A stretch of DNA of 64,000 bases from JACCXG01 sp963785755 (GTDB lineage: Bacteria; Acidobacteriota; Vicinamibacteria; Vicinamibacterales; 2-12-FULL-66-21): assembly GCA_963785755.1 (NCBI GenBank), contig CAWAXG010000002.1:372001-436000 (forward strand). The letters are read 5' to 3'. Of this stretch, positions 7,803-18,202 are shown piece after piece. Made by a program: the position numbers and the translations under genes. Numbering within the stretch: the stretch's first letter is position 1; the number at the start of each line of letters is the position of its first letter. The notes beneath the pieces are model-generated. The model was not told the DNA's origin, ran no database searches, and saw only the letters and a program-made list of their open reading frames with translations.

Positions 7803-10800
7803 ATGGTAGATACGTTCATCAGGCGGCCCATCCTGGCGTCGGTCTGTTCGCTCGTCATCATTCTCGCGGGAGCCACGGCAATCCCGACCATGCCGGTGGC
7901 GCAGTATCCCGAGCTGGCGCCGCCGCAGGTGACAGTGATGGCCATCTACACCGGCGCCAACGCGCAGGCTGTCGAAACCGGCGTCACGACCCCTCTGGAG
8001 CAGGCGATCAACGGCGTCGAGGGGATGCTCTACATCAGCTCGTCGAGCACGAACTCCGGCGTCTGCCAGATCACGGTCACGTTCGACGTCACGCGCGATA
8101 TCGAAATCGCTGCGGTCGACGTCCAGAATCGCGTGAACCAGGCGATCGGGCGGATGCCCGCCGAAGTCCGCACCACGGGAATCACGGTCCAGAAAGGGTT
8201 CACCGGGTTCGTCCTGGGGGGCGGCGTCTACTCGGAGAATGGCGCCTACGACTCGCTCTTCATGAGCAACTACCTCGATGTCTACGTCCGGGACGCGCTC
8301 AAGCGGGTGCCGGGTGTCGGCGACGTGGTCATTTTCGGGGAGCGCAAGTATTCGATGCGGCTGTGGCTCGATCCCACCAAGCTCGCCGCAAGAGGACTGA
8401 CGGCGGGCGATGCGGTCAACGCGCTGCGCGAGCAGAACGTGCAGGTCGCAGCCGGCAGCATTGGAGACGCACCCGCCCGCGAAGGTCAGACCTACCAGAT
8501 CAGCGTTCGCGCCGCCGGGCGGCTGCGCGAGGTCCGCGAGTTCGAGAACATCATTCTCAAAGCTGGCGAGTCCGGCGGCCTGGTGCGTCTGAGCGACGTC
8601 GGGCGCGCCGAGCTCGGCGCCGAATCCTACGCGTCACTGCTGCGCTTCCAGGGCTATGACGCCGTCGGATTCGCGGTGACGCAGCTGCCCACCGCCAATG
8701 CGCTCGACGTCGAACGCGACGTGCGCGCCGAGCTCGATCGGCTGTCGACGCAGTTCCCGCCCGGCATGCAGTACCGCGTCGCATTCAACACGACGCAGGT
8801 CGTCGACGCGTCGATTCGCGAAGTCCTCATCACCCTCGCCGAAGCGATCGCCCTCGTCGTGCTCGTCATGTTCCTGTTCCTCCAGAGCTGGCGGACCACG
8901 CTGATCCCGACGATCACCATCCCGGTGTCGCTGGTGGGCGTCTTCGCGTTCATCAAGCTGATGGACTTCTCCATCAACACGCTGACGCTGTTCGGCGTCA
9001 TTCTGGCCACCGGCATCGTCGTCGACGATGCGATCGTGGTCATCGAGAACGTGGAGCGGCACATCCAGCAGTTCGGCAAGTCGGCGGCGCAGGCGGCGTC
9101 CGACGCGATGAAGGAAGTGTTCGGCGCGGTCATCGCCACCGCGCTGGTCCTGATCGCGGTGTTCGTTCCGGTGGCCTTCTTCCCCGGAACCACCGGCCGA
9201 CTCTACGCACAGTTCTCGATCACCATAGCGTTTTCCGTCGCGTTGTCGGCGTTCAACGCGATCACATTGACGCCTGCGCTCGCCGCGCTGCTCCTCGACC
9301 GGGCGCACCATGGCAAGAACGTGTTCTTCCGCGGCGTCGAAGGCGTGATCGGCGGCGGCACCAGTCTCTATATCGCCGTCCTGGGGCGGCTCATGCGCGT
9401 GCGGCTGGCAGTGATTGCCGTGTTCCTCGCCGGTCTCGGCGCAACCTACCTGATGTACCGGATCGTCCCCCAGGCGCTGATCCCGCCCGAGGATCCGGGG
9501 TATTTCATCACCGTCGTCCAGGCCCCGTCGGGCGCATCGCTGGAATACACGACGAACGTCGCGCGACAGGCCGAGCAGATCCTGATGAAGGATCCCGACT
9601 GTACTCGGCGTTTTCGCGGTGATGGGATTCAGCTTCTCGGGGGCGGCGCCGAATCAGGGACTGATCTTCTCGAGCCTCAAGCCGTTCGCGGAGCGGGAGG
9701 GGTCCGAACACGAGCTCGAGGCGGTCCTGAACAGACTTCGCGGGCCGCTGTTTTCAATCAGCGGGGCGATGGTCCTCCCGTTCGCGCCGGCGCCGATCCC
9801 CGGACTCGGCAACTTCGGCGGCTTCGAGATGCAGGTGCTGGATCAGGCGGGCGCCGACATCGGCGCGCTGGCGAACGCGACGTACGGTCTCGTCGGCGCA
9901 GGCAACCAGTCCGGCCGGGTGACAGGACTCTTCAGCACGTTCACCGTCAACGACCCGCAGTTGTCGGTTGAAATCGACCGCGAGCGCGCGCTGGCGCTCG
10001 GGCTTCCGATCGGCGAAGTCACGAGCGCCCTCCAGATCTACCTGGGATCGCAGTACGTCAACGACTTCGACTTCAACAACCGGGCCTATCGCGTGTACAT
10101 CCAGGCCGACAAGGCGTTTCGATCCGATCCGAGCGGGCTGCGGCAGCTCTACGTCCGGACGCGAAAGGGCGAGATGCTGCCACTCGAGAACGTCGTGCGC
10201 GTGCAGGAAACGACGTCGCCGGCGGTCATCAACCACTTCAACTTGTTCCGATCGGCGGCGATCAACGGATCGGCGGCACCAGGGTTCAGCTCGGGGCAGG
10301 CGCTGCAGGAAATGGAGCGCCTGGCGTCGACGACGCTGCCGCAGGGAATGAGCTTCGCGTGGTCGGGTCTGTCGCTCGAGGAGACCAAGGCCGGACGCCA
10401 GGGCTTCCTCATCTTCGGGCTCGCGCTGCTGCTCGTCTACCTGACGCTCGCGGCACAGTACGAAAGCCTGGTTTTGCCGTTCATCGTTCTGCTCGGCGTT
10501 CCGCTCGCGGTTCTGGGAGCCCTGAGCGCGCAATGGTTGAGAGGCTTCGCCAACGACGTGTACTGCCAGATCGGGCTGCTCGTGCTCGTCGGGCTGGCGG
10601 CCAAGAACTCGATTCTGATCGTCGAGTTCGCCGAACAGCTGCGTGGACGCGGGATGTCCATCGTCGAGGCGGCCATCGAGGCGGCGCGGATCCGGCTCCG
10701 ACCGATTCTGATGACCTCCCTCGCGTTCATTCTGGGCGTGCTCCCGCTCGTGTTCGCGACGGGAGCCGGGAGAGAGGCCAGGAACTCGGTCGGCACGGCG

Positions 10801-10932
10801 GTTGCCGGGGGAATGCTCCTGTCCACTTTCCTCAACATAATCTTCATCCCGGTGCTGTATGTGGTCGTACAAACGGTCCGTGGAAAGCTTGGCGGCGGGG
10901 GGCGGCGCGTCCCGGAGTCGCAACCTGCGTAA
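7803..10932 (+). CDS. RND efflux pump permease (AcrB/MexB family), +1 frameshift
   Basis: Inner membrane proton-driven efflux pump of the HAE1 type. The reading frame from 7803 encodes the N-terminal half (FIRRPILASVCSLVIILAGA start, then the GIVVDDAIVVIENVERH transmembrane region) up to AEQILMKDPD; the frame from about 9601 continues with the expected porter-domain sequence VLGVFAVMGFSFSGAAPNQG through the C-terminal transmembrane half to the stop at 10932. The junction reads GAC-T-GTA, so one extra T near 9600 breaks the gene. Removing it gives about 1042 residues, the normal family length. As read, neither fragment would make a complete pump. It follows its adaptor gene and is most likely a functional gene with a sequencing error, or a recent pseudogene. 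Confidence 0.93.
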
Positions 10933-10947
10933 AAACCGGGCATTTTG

Positions 10948-10974
10948 TTGACACTCTTTTCGATTGCGTAGTAC
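10948..10974 (+). promoter_or_regulatory. Candidate promoter for the STAS gene
   Basis: A perfect -35 box TTGACA lies at 10948-10953. The -10 is poorer: TAGTAC at 10969-10974 with a short 15-base spacer. The element sits in the 81-base gap after the RND pump and points at the STAS gene, which has a good AGGAG ribosome binding site. Confidence 0.4.
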
Positions 10975-11013
10975 GCTGACCGGTCTTTTTTCTGTTAGCG
11001 AGGAGAGCGGTGT

Positions 11014-11352
11014 ATGCAGATCGACGAACGGGTCGTCGACGGGGTGACGATTCTGGACCTCAAGGGCAAGATGACGCTCGGTGAAGGCGATGAGCTCCTG
11101 AAGGACAAGATCAATTCGCTCATCCAGCAGGACCGCAAGAAGTTGCTGCTCAATCTCGAAGGCGTCCCTTATATCGACAGCGCGGGGCTCGGCGAGATCG
11201 TGCGGACGTATACGACCGTCAGCCGCCAGGGAGGCAAGCTCAAGCTGCTCAACCTGACGAAACGCATCCAGGACCTGCTCGCGATCACGAAACTGCTCAC
11301 GGTGTTCGAAACCTACGAGTCCGAGCAGGACGCGATCAAGAGCTTCTCGTAG
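11014..11352 (+). CDS. STAS-domain anti-anti-sigma factor-like protein
   Basis: A 112-residue single-domain STAS protein of the SpoIIAA/RsbV type. The signature YIDSAGLGEI contains Ser56, the position phosphorylated by anti-sigma kinases in the family. AGGAG precedes the ATG. No matching anti-sigma kinase (RsbW-like) or PP2C phosphatase is encoded nearby, so the partner must be elsewhere if the switch works as in Bacillus. It precedes the glycan locus and may or may not be cotranscribed with it. Confidence 0.9.
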   Translation: MQIDERVVDGVTILDLKGKMTLGEGDELLKDKINSLIQQDRKKLLLNLEGVPYIDSAGLGEIVRTYTTVSRQGGKLKLLNLTKRIQDLLAITKLLTVFETYESEQDAIKSFS

Positions 11353-11374
11353 CGCGGGAGAGACCGCCTGCTCC

Positions 11375-12388
11375 ATGACTTCGGCGTTCCAGCCGGAGCG
11401 GAGTCCCGGCGGTTCCCCGCGAGAGCCCGCCGCGCTCAGGATGGCGCGACCTCAACTTCCGGACATCATCGAGGGGACCAGTCCCGTGCGGACTGAGGCT
11501 CGTACACGCTCCAGATCCCTGGCGCTCGCCCTGTTCGTGTCGCTCCGTCCATCGCAATGGACGAAGAACCTGATCATTTTCGGACCCCTGGGTCTGGCGC
11601 AGCGGCTGCTCGACCCGGCCTCGGTCGCACAGGCGGTGGAAGCATTCGTCATCTTCTGCGTCCTGTCCGGTGTCGTGTATCTGCTCAACGACGTCGTCGA
11701 CCGCGAAGGAGATCGTCTCCACCCGATCAAGAAGTTCCGGCCGATCGCCTCGGGGGAGGTCCCGGTTGGGGCGGCGCTGGCGCTGGCCGCCGCTCTCGCG
11801 GTGCTGGCGCTGACCGCCGCGTTCTGGCTCCGGCCGCTCTTTGGGGTGATGGCAGCGGCCTATCTGGGGCTGCTCGCGATCTATTCCGGACCGCTGAAAC
11901 ACGTCGTCATCATCGACGTGTTGACCATCGCGGTCGGATTCGTGCTCCGCGCCGTGGCGGGAGCCGTCGCCATCGATGTCGCGGTCAGCCCCTGGCTGTA
12001 CGTCCTGACGATCCTGCTGGCGCTGTTCCTGGCGCTCAGCAAGCGCCGTCACGAGCTCGTCCTGCTGGCGGATCAGGCCACCGACCACCGCCCCAGCCTC
12101 GAGGAATACAGTCCGTACCTCCTCGACCAGATGATTTCCGTGGTCACGGCGTCGACGCTGGTGGCCTACGCCATTTACACGGTGAGCCCAGAAACCATCG
12201 AGAAGCTGGGCACGAACAAGCTCGGCCTCACCCTGCCGTTTCCCCTCTACGGCATCTTCCGGTACCTTTATCTGGTGCACCAGAAGGAGGGGGGCGGAAG
12301 CCCGTCGGACATGCTGCTGAACGATCGGCCGCTTCTGGCCTGCGTCGCGCTCTGGGTCGTGGCGATGACCCTCATTATTTATGGCTAA
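11375..12388 (+). CDS. UbiA-family decaprenyl-phosphate phosphoribosyltransferase-like enzyme
   Basis: Polytopic membrane prenyltransferase of 337 residues. The segment RPSQWTKNLIIF, the first aspartate motif NDVVDREGDR and the KKFRPIASGEV stretch match the DPPR synthase branch of UbiA proteins, which transfer phosphoribose from PRPP to polyprenyl phosphate. Around eight hydrophobic segments follow. The first 45-50 residues are polar and unconserved in appearance, so a start at 11441 or later is possible. It overlaps the DUF362 gene by 8 bases and heads the glycosyltransferase cluster. In mycobacteria the product feeds arabinan synthesis; here donation of a pentose to a surface glycan is an inference, and no DprE1/DprE2 homologues are in the window. 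Confidence 0.85.
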   Translation: MTSAFQPERSPGGSPREPAALRMARPQLPDIIEGTSPVRTEARTRSRSLALALFVSLRPSQWTKNLIIFGPLGLAQRLLDPASVAQAVEAFVIFCVLSGVVYLLNDVVDREGDRLHPIKKFRPIASGEVPVGAALALAAALAVLALTAAFWLRPLFGVMAAAYLGLLAIYSGPLKHVVIIDVLTIAVGFVLRAVAGAVAIDVAVSPWLYVLTILLALFLALSKRRHELVLLADQATDHRPSLEEYSPYLLDQMISVVTASTLVAYAIYTVSPETIEKLGTNKLGLTLPFPLYGIFRYLYLVHQKEGGGSPSDMLLNDRPLLACVALWVVAMTLIIYG

Positions 12389-13661
12389 ATCGAAGGTAGC
12401 GATTCTCCGGACGACGCCCGCGACCGTGTTGCGGGACTATCACGAGCTGATGAACCTGGCCGGCTATCAGGATGTCCTGGCCAAGGACGCCGATACCGCG
12501 CTGAAGGTGAACATTTCGTGGCATTTCTTCTTTCCGGGCAGCTCAACCACTCCGTGGCAGCTCGACGGCGTGGTGCAGGCGCTGAAGCAGGACGGTTTCG
12601 ACCCCTCCCTCATTCACGCCTGCCACAACCGGACCGTGGTCATCGACGCGCACCTCGGCGAACGGGAGAACAAACAGGTCAACGTCGTGCAGGCCCACGG
12701 CCTCCGCAACATCCACATCTACGAGACCGAGGAGTGGATCAACATCCGTGACGCGGTCGGCGATCTGACCAGGAAGTTCCTGTGCCTGAACGAGGTCTAT
12801 CCGTCGGGCTTCATGATCCCGAAGCGGTTCATCGGCGAAAACATCATTCACCTGCCGACGGTGAAGACCCACGTCTTCACGACGACGACCGGCGCGATGA
12901 AGAACGCGTTCGGCGGCCTGCTGAACGAGCGGCGGCACTGGACCCACCCGGTGATCCACGAGACGCTCGTCGACCTCCTCATGATCCAGAAACAGATCCA
13001 TCGCGGCGTGTTCGCCGTGATGGATGGCACGTTCGCCGGGGACGGACCGGGACCCCGGTGCATGGTCCCGCACGTCAAGAACGTCATCCTGGCGAGCGCG
13101 GATCAGGTCGCGATCGATGCGGTGGCGGCGAAGCTGATGGGGATGGATCCGCTGTCGATCAAGTTCATCCGGCTCGCGCACGACCTCGGTCTCGGCTGCG
13201 GCGATCCGAGGGAGATCGAGATCGTCGGCGATACCTCCGCGGCCGCGGAGAACTGGCATTTCGTCGGCCCGTTCAAGAAGATGACCTTCGCCTCACGGAT
13301 GCAGCATCACATCTACTGGGGTCCGATGAAGAAGCCGATCGAGTGGTCGCTGAAGACCGTGCTCGCGCCGTGGGCGTACGTCGCGAGCGTGATCTACCAC
13401 GACAGCTTCTGGTATCCCTTCAACGCCAAGCGGATGATGCAGGACGTCCTCGACAGTCCCTGGGGGCGGCTCTTCCGCAACTGGGAAACCGTGCAGGGCA
13501 CGCCGGATGGATTCCCCGACGTCGGCACGGGCGCCGCGGTCATCGAAAAGACCGGCATGCGGGCGTTCAAGGAGTCGTTCGGGATCCTCGGGACCTGCGT
13601 CAAGGAAGCGCCCGAGTTCGCGTCGCGGCGGCGGCATAGTGCAGCCGCGCGGCGGCCGTGA
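12381..13661 (+). CDS. DUF362 domain-containing protein
   Basis: A 426-residue protein with the DUF362 core: AILRTTPATVL at the start, HLPTVKTHVFTTTTGAMKNAFGG near residues 155-180 and the ASADQVAIDAVAAKLMGMDP segment near residues 235-255. No iron-sulfur ferredoxin cysteines are seen, unlike some family members. The function of DUF362 is not established. The ATG lies inside the end of the UbiA-like gene (8-base overlap), so it is probably translated with it and may take part in the same glycan or polyprenyl pathway. Confidence 0.85.
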   Translation: MAKSKVAILRTTPATVLRDYHELMNLAGYQDVLAKDADTALKVNISWHFFFPGSSTTPWQLDGVVQALKQDGFDPSLIHACHNRTVVIDAHLGERENKQVNVVQAHGLRNIHIYETEEWINIRDAVGDLTRKFLCLNEVYPSGFMIPKRFIGENIIHLPTVKTHVFTTTTGAMKNAFGGLLNERRHWTHPVIHETLVDLLMIQKQIHRGVFAVMDGTFAGDGPGPRCMVPHVKNVILASADQVAIDAVAAKLMGMDPLSIKFIRLAHDLGLGCGDPREIEIVGDTSAAAENWHFVGPFKKMTFASRMQHHIYWGPMKKPIEWSLKTVLAPWAYVASVIYHDSFWYPFNAKRMMQDVLDSPWGRLFRNWETVQGTPDGFPDVGTGAAVIEKTGMRAFKESFGILGTCVKEAPEFASRRRHSAAARRP

Positions 13662-13781
13662 TGAATTGCCTGCGGTGTCAGGCGAGAGACTGGCAGACGT
13701 TCCAGCGCTGACGATCGGCGGCTCCGGCGGTTGCGGAGGCCCGGCCAGGCTGGCGGCGTTTGCCCTACGAAGATTCAGCAT

Positions 13782-14573
13782 ATGACCGACTTCACCGTTC
13801 GATCCGACAACGTCGACGTCGAACAGATCATGCGGCAGATCAGGTCGCGCATCCGCGAGAAGCGGGGCGTCGACTACACCGAGGAAGAGATTCGCGAGCT
13901 GGCCAACGTCAAGCTCGAACAGTTTCTCGATCCCCGCAGCGTCCGGTCGGATCTCATCGATCAGTTCCGGCGCTCGAAAGCGTCGATGCCGGCGCCGCAG
14001 AATTTCGCGTTCGAAGAGGAAACGCTCTACGAAACCCACCGCGGCCTCGTCCGGTGGATCCGGAAGCTGCTCAATCCAATCCTCAAGCTGTTCCTCAACC
14101 CGAATCCGCTGATCCAGGCGCTGCACATTCAGTCGGAGCTGAACACGAAGCGGGAAGGGCTGGATGCGCTGCACTACGAGATGCTGCACAATCTGGTGCT
14201 CGAGCTCACGCGTCTCGGCATCGAAGTGAAGAACCTGAAGATGCGCGTCGAGTCAATGTCCAGCCGGCTCGATTTCGACGAGCGGCGGGCGCGGGCGCTC
14301 GAGGGTGTCGTCATGTATCGTCCTGGCGCCGCAGTCCCGCTGCAGCCGCCGACCCCCGAAGGCGGCCGTCCGCCGGAAGGCGATACGGCCGAACGCCGCA
14401 CGCGGCGGCGGCGCCGCCGGCGCGCGAGACGCCCGGGAGATCGTGGCGAGTCGCGTCCAGGCGGATCCCAGGGAGAGGGAGGCTCGGCGCCCCCGTCCGA
14501 TCGGGCGGAATCACGGCCGTCCTCTGCAGAGTCTCCGCAAGGTCCGCCGCCCGAGAGCTCCTCGGAGTCGTGA
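13782..14573 (+). CDS. Unknown protein with Arg-rich low-complexity tail, glycan locus
   Basis: A 263-residue protein not assigned to a known family. The first 70 residues (for example VEQIMRQIRSRIREKRG and EEIRELANVKLEQFLDP) look helical and charged; residues 95-125 hold a proline/leucine-rich segment (LLNPILKLFLNPNPLIQ) that may touch the membrane; residues 130-180 are coiled-coil-like. The C-terminal 85 residues are low complexity, with a run of arginines and then Gly/Ser/Pro/Glu. ATG at 13782 was chosen because the protein-like sequence begins there. Its stop overlaps the next glycosyltransferase start (GTGA), so a role as scaffold or regulator for the glycosyltransferases is plausible but unproven. 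Confidence 0.7.
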   Translation: MTDFTVRSDNVDVEQIMRQIRSRIREKRGVDYTEEEIRELANVKLEQFLDPRSVRSDLIDQFRRSKASMPAPQNFAFEEETLYETHRGLVRWIRKLLNPILKLFLNPNPLIQALHIQSELNTKREGLDALHYEMLHNLVLELTRLGIEVKNLKMRVESMSSRLDFDERRARALEGVVMYRPGAAVPLQPPTPEGGRPPEGDTAERRTRRRRRRRARRPGDRGESRPGGSQGEGGSAPPSDRAESRPSSAESPQGPPPESSSES

Positions 14574-15863
14574 AGCTCGCGATCGCAGTTCAGCGTTACG
14601 GCGCTGACATCAACGGCGGCGCCGAGCTGCACGCGCGCTACATCGCCGAGCGTCTGGCCAGGCACGCGGACGTCGAGGTCGTCACGACCTGCGCGCGCGA
14701 CTACGTCAGCTGGCGCAACGAACGGCCGCCGGGAGTCGAGCGCGTCAACGGCGTCGCGGTGCGCCGCTTTCCCGTCCAGCACGAACGCGTGCCGCGCGAG
14801 TTCGGCCGGCTGTCTGAACGCGTTTTCAAGCAGCCGCACTCGATCGCCGACGAGCTCGCCTGGCTCGAAAGCGAAGGGCCCGCCAGCCCGGCGATGATCG
14901 ACTACCTCGCGTCGGCGGCGTTCAACTTCGCCATCCTGTTCAGCTATCGCTACTACCACGCGTGGCACGCCGCGCGCCGGATCCACGGCCGCGCGCTGCT
15001 GGTACCGACGGCGGAACGCGATCCGTCGGTCGCCCTGAGCATCTTCGGGCCGGTCTTCCGTGGCGTGCGCGCCGTCATGTACAACTCGCCGGAAGAGCGG
15101 GCGATGATTCAGGCCGCCACCGCGAACCAGGCGGTGCCCGGCGTGGTCGTCGGCGTCGGCTCGGACGTCCCCGATCGAACCGATCCCTCGCGGTTCCGCC
15201 GGAAATTCAAGATGAACCGGCCGTTCGCGATCTACATCGGGCGGATCGACGAGAACAAGGGGTGCCGCGAGCTGTTCGATCATTTCCAGCGCTACGCGGC
15301 CGTGTTTCCTCGCGGCCTCGACCTGGTCCTGGTCGGCAGCGCGGTCATGACGGTGCCGCGGCACCATCGCATCCACCATCTCGGCTTCATCAGCGACGAG
15401 GACAAGTTCGACGCCCTGGCCGCCGCCGACCTGTTGATCATGCCCTCGGTACTACGAGAGCCTGTCGATGGTGGCCCTCGAAGCATGGGCCCTCGGCCGG
15501 CCCGTGCTGGCGAACGGGCGGTGTGACGTGCTCAAGGGACAGTGCATTCGCAGCAATGCCGGGCTGTACTACGAGAGCTTCGAGGAATTCGCCGAGGCGC
15601 TCTATTCGCTCGAGTCGAACGGCCCGCTCCACGCGCGGCTCGGCCAGAATGGGCGCGACTATTTCCGCCGCCACTACGCATGGAGCGTGATCGAGGGCAA
15701 GTACCTCGACATGCTTCAGCAGCTCGCTCGTGACCCGTCGCCGCAGCCCGAGCTCGAACCGCTGCCTGGCTGGTTCGCCAGGCGCCGCAACACCATCGCC
15801 TCGGCTGAAAGCCTGCTCGCGACGATACCGACTGGCCCCGCGATCGGGCAGAAACCCTCATGA
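14570..15863 (+). CDS. GT4 family glycosyltransferase, +1 frameshift
   Basis: GT-B fold retaining glycosyltransferase of about 430 residues once corrected. It starts GTG within the stop of the previous gene and reads AIAVQRYGADINGGAELHARY, a donor-side motif shared with the paralogue at 18203. The frame is lost at 15448-15449: the sequence gives CCC TCG G TAC TAC GAG where the family needs PSYYESLSMVALEAWALG, so one extra G is present. The second frame continues to 15863 with GRPVLANGRCDVLKGQC and a C-terminal helix. The next gene starts at 15860 (ATGA). Either an assembly error or a young pseudogene. Confidence 0.85.
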
Positions 15864-17098
15864 CCGGCGAACGGACGCGAACACCGCGCGTTCACCAGGT
15901 CCTGGCGACGCTCGGATACGGCGACGCGATCGGTCACGAAGTCCTGGGGATTCAGCGGGCGCTGCGCTCGGCGGGATACGAGTCGTCCATCTACGTCGAG
16001 ACGGCGGATCCGCGTCTCGAGGACCTGACGCTCGACTATCGCGACATGGTCGGCGCCGTGACCGCCGAGGACGTGCTGATTCACCACTTCTCGATCGGCT
16101 CACGGGCGTCGCGCACGGCGTATGCCCTGCCCGGCCGCATGATGCTCGTCTATCACAACATCACGCCGCCGGAGTACTTCATCGGCGTGCACAAGGATCT
16201 CGTCAAGCTCTGTTTCCGCGGACGCCGCGAGCTGACCGCCTATATCGCCCGCTGCGATATCGCGCTGGGCGACTCGGAATACAACCGGGCAGAGCTCGCG
16301 CAGCTAGGCTTCACGGACACCGGCGTGCTTCCCGTCGTCCCCGACTTCACGCATCTGGATGTGGCGCCGGACCCGATGCTCGCATCGGAGTTCGATGACG
16401 GCTGGACCAACGTGATGTTCGTCGGACGCGTCATCCCGAACAAGCGCTTCGAAGACGTCATCCGCACGTTTCACGTTTACCGGACACGGCACAATCCCCG
16501 GTCCCGTCTCCTGCTGGTCGGCTCCTACAGCGGTTTCGAGCGCTACCTGACGATGCTGCATGCGCTGGTGGCCCGGCTCGGCACGCCGGACGTGCACTTC
16601 CTCGGGCACGTCTCGAACGAGGAGCTGTCGGCGCTCTACGACGTCGCCGACCTGTTCCTGTGCGCCAGTGAGCACGAGGGATTCTGCGTGCCGATCATCG
16701 AGGCCTTCTACAAGCGCGTCCCGGTGATCGCCTATGCGTCCACAGCCGTGCCGGCGACGATGGACGGGGCCGGCGTCCTCTACGACGAGAAGGAGCCGGC
16801 AGCAGTGGCCAAGCTGATGGATGCGGTGCTGACCGACCCGGCGATCGAGAACGCGATCCTCACATCGCAGGATGCGGCGCTCGACCGACTGCGGCATCGG
16901 GATTTCGCCGGCACGCTCGTGGGCTATGTGACCCGGGCGCTGCAGCATCCGCCGCGTCCGGCGCCGGAGGTGGCGTTCGATTTCTGGGCGCAGTTCGACC
17001 AGTTCGAGCGGCTCGAGGAGCTCAGGCAGTACCGGCCAGCTCTGTTCAAGGCGCTGCCCGACGCGGATGACGCGTCGAGCCTGGAACGGCGCCGATGA
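15860..17098 (+). CDS. GT4 family glycosyltransferase
   Basis: A 412-residue GT-B enzyme. Features are HQVLATLGYGDAIGHEV at the N-terminus, YHNITPPEYF, the nucleotide-sugar domain opener MFVGRVIPNKRFEDVI and the E-x7-E type motif in SEHEGFCVPIIEAF. It overlaps the genes on both sides by 4 bases (ATGA), so the cluster is translationally coupled. It is a clear paralogue of the gene at 17095. The sugar and acceptor are unknown; a surface polysaccharide is inferred from the neighbours. Confidence 0.9.
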   Translation: MTGERTRTPRVHQVLATLGYGDAIGHEVLGIQRALRSAGYESSIYVETADPRLEDLTLDYRDMVGAVTAEDVLIHHFSIGSRASRTAYALPGRMMLVYHNITPPEYFIGVHKDLVKLCFRGRRELTAYIARCDIALGDSEYNRAELAQLGFTDTGVLPVVPDFTHLDVAPDPMLASEFDDGWTNVMFVGRVIPNKRFEDVIRTFHVYRTRHNPRSRLLLVGSYSGFERYLTMLHALVARLGTPDVHFLGHVSNEELSALYDVADLFLCASEHEGFCVPIIEAFYKRVPVIAYASTAVPATMDGAGVLYDEKEPAAVAKLMDAVLTDPAIENAILTSQDAALDRLRHRDFAGTLVGYVTRALQHPPRPAPEVAFDFWAQFDQFERLEELRQYRPALFKALPDADDASSLERRR

Positions 17099-18162
17099 TC
17101 ATCAACCAGTGGGTCCCTGCGGCGCATCGCGGCGATGCCATCGGCGACAGCGCCCGGCGGGTCCGGGACATGCTCCGCGGTCACGGCCATCAGTCCGACA
17201 TCTTCGCGCTCACGATAGACGACGATCTGCGCCAGGAGATCCGGCCGTTCTCGGAGCCGGCGGCGCGCGAAGGCGCGATCACCATCTTTCATTTCGCGCT
17301 GCCGTCGCCGATGACCGACGCCTTCGCGTCGCTTCGCGGCCGCCGCGTCCTCCAGTATCACAACATCACGCCGGCATCGTTCTTCGCCCCTTACGATCCG
17401 CAGCTGTTCAGGCTGGCCGCGCTGGGGCGGCAGGAGCTGCGGTCGCTGGTCGGCCGCGTGGATCTGGCGCTCGGAGACTCGGAGTTCAACCGTCAGGAGC
17501 TCGAGGCGCTGGGCTTCACGCCGACCGGCGTCATGCCAATCGCCGTCAACACCGAGCGCATCACCAATGCGCCGAGACGGCCCGCGCTCGAGAAGATCCT
17601 CGGCGACGGCCTGATCAACATCCTGTTCGTCGGCAGGATCGTGCCCAACAAGCGGATCGAAGACCACATCCGCCTGGCCGAGATCTACAAGCGCTACATC
17701 GACAACTATTACCGGTTCATCTTCGTCGGGCGCTACGACGGATTGCCGCGCTATCACGCCATGGTTCGCGCGCTCATCGTCCAGTACCAGATGCTGCCCG
17801 AAAGGTTCGTGTTCACCGGCGCCGTCCCCGACGACGATCTGGCGGCGTATTACCGGTGGGCCGACGCCTACGTGTCGCTGAGCGAGCACGAGGGATTCTG
17901 CGTGCCGCTCGTGGAAGCCATGGCCGCCGACGTGCCGGTACTGGCCTACGGGGCCGGCGCGGTGCCCGAGACGCTCGGCGGCGCCGGCGTTTTGTTCGCG
18001 CCGAAGGATCTCGAATTCGCGGCAGAGATGCTCGGAACGCTCGTATACGATCGGCCGGTGCGGGAGCGCGTGCTCGAAGGGCAACGGCGCCGCCTCCGCG
18101 ACTTCGCGGCCGGCCGCATCGAAGCCCGGCTCACCGACGTCGTGGCGGCGCTCGGCGCATGA
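17095..18162 (+). CDS. GT4 family glycosyltransferase
   Basis: A 355-residue GT-B enzyme similar to its upstream neighbour: YHNITPASFF, LFVGRIVPNKRIEDHI and SEHEGFCVPLVEAM are shared in position and wording. It is about 57 residues shorter, mainly through a shorter C-terminus. The ATG overlaps the previous stop. The two probably arose by tandem duplication and may add successive sugars. Confidence 0.9.
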   Translation: MIINQWVPAAHRGDAIGDSARRVRDMLRGHGHQSDIFALTIDDDLRQEIRPFSEPAAREGAITIFHFALPSPMTDAFASLRGRRVLQYHNITPASFFAPYDPQLFRLAALGRQELRSLVGRVDLALGDSEFNRQELEALGFTPTGVMPIAVNTERITNAPRRPALEKILGDGLINILFVGRIVPNKRIEDHIRLAEIYKRYIDNYYRFIFVGRYDGLPRYHAMVRALIVQYQMLPERFVFTGAVPDDDLAAYYRWADAYVSLSEHEGFCVPLVEAMAADVPVLAYGAGAVPETLGGAGVLFAPKDLEFAAEMLGTLVYDRPVRERVLEGQRRRLRDFAAGRIEARLTDVVAALGA

Positions 18163-18202
18163 CACGCCCGCCGCGCCAGGGAGGGCTCGCTCACGAGACC
18201 AC

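Noticed and set aside
9595..9610. Programmed ribosomal frameshift in the RND pump
   Set aside because: No slippery heptamer or stimulating structure was seen, and RND pumps are not known to use frameshifting.
9754..11376. 540-codon minus-strand frame opposite the RND pump and STAS gene
   Set aside because: Shadow of two certain plus-strand genes; composition is His/Arg/Gln-rich and not protein-like.
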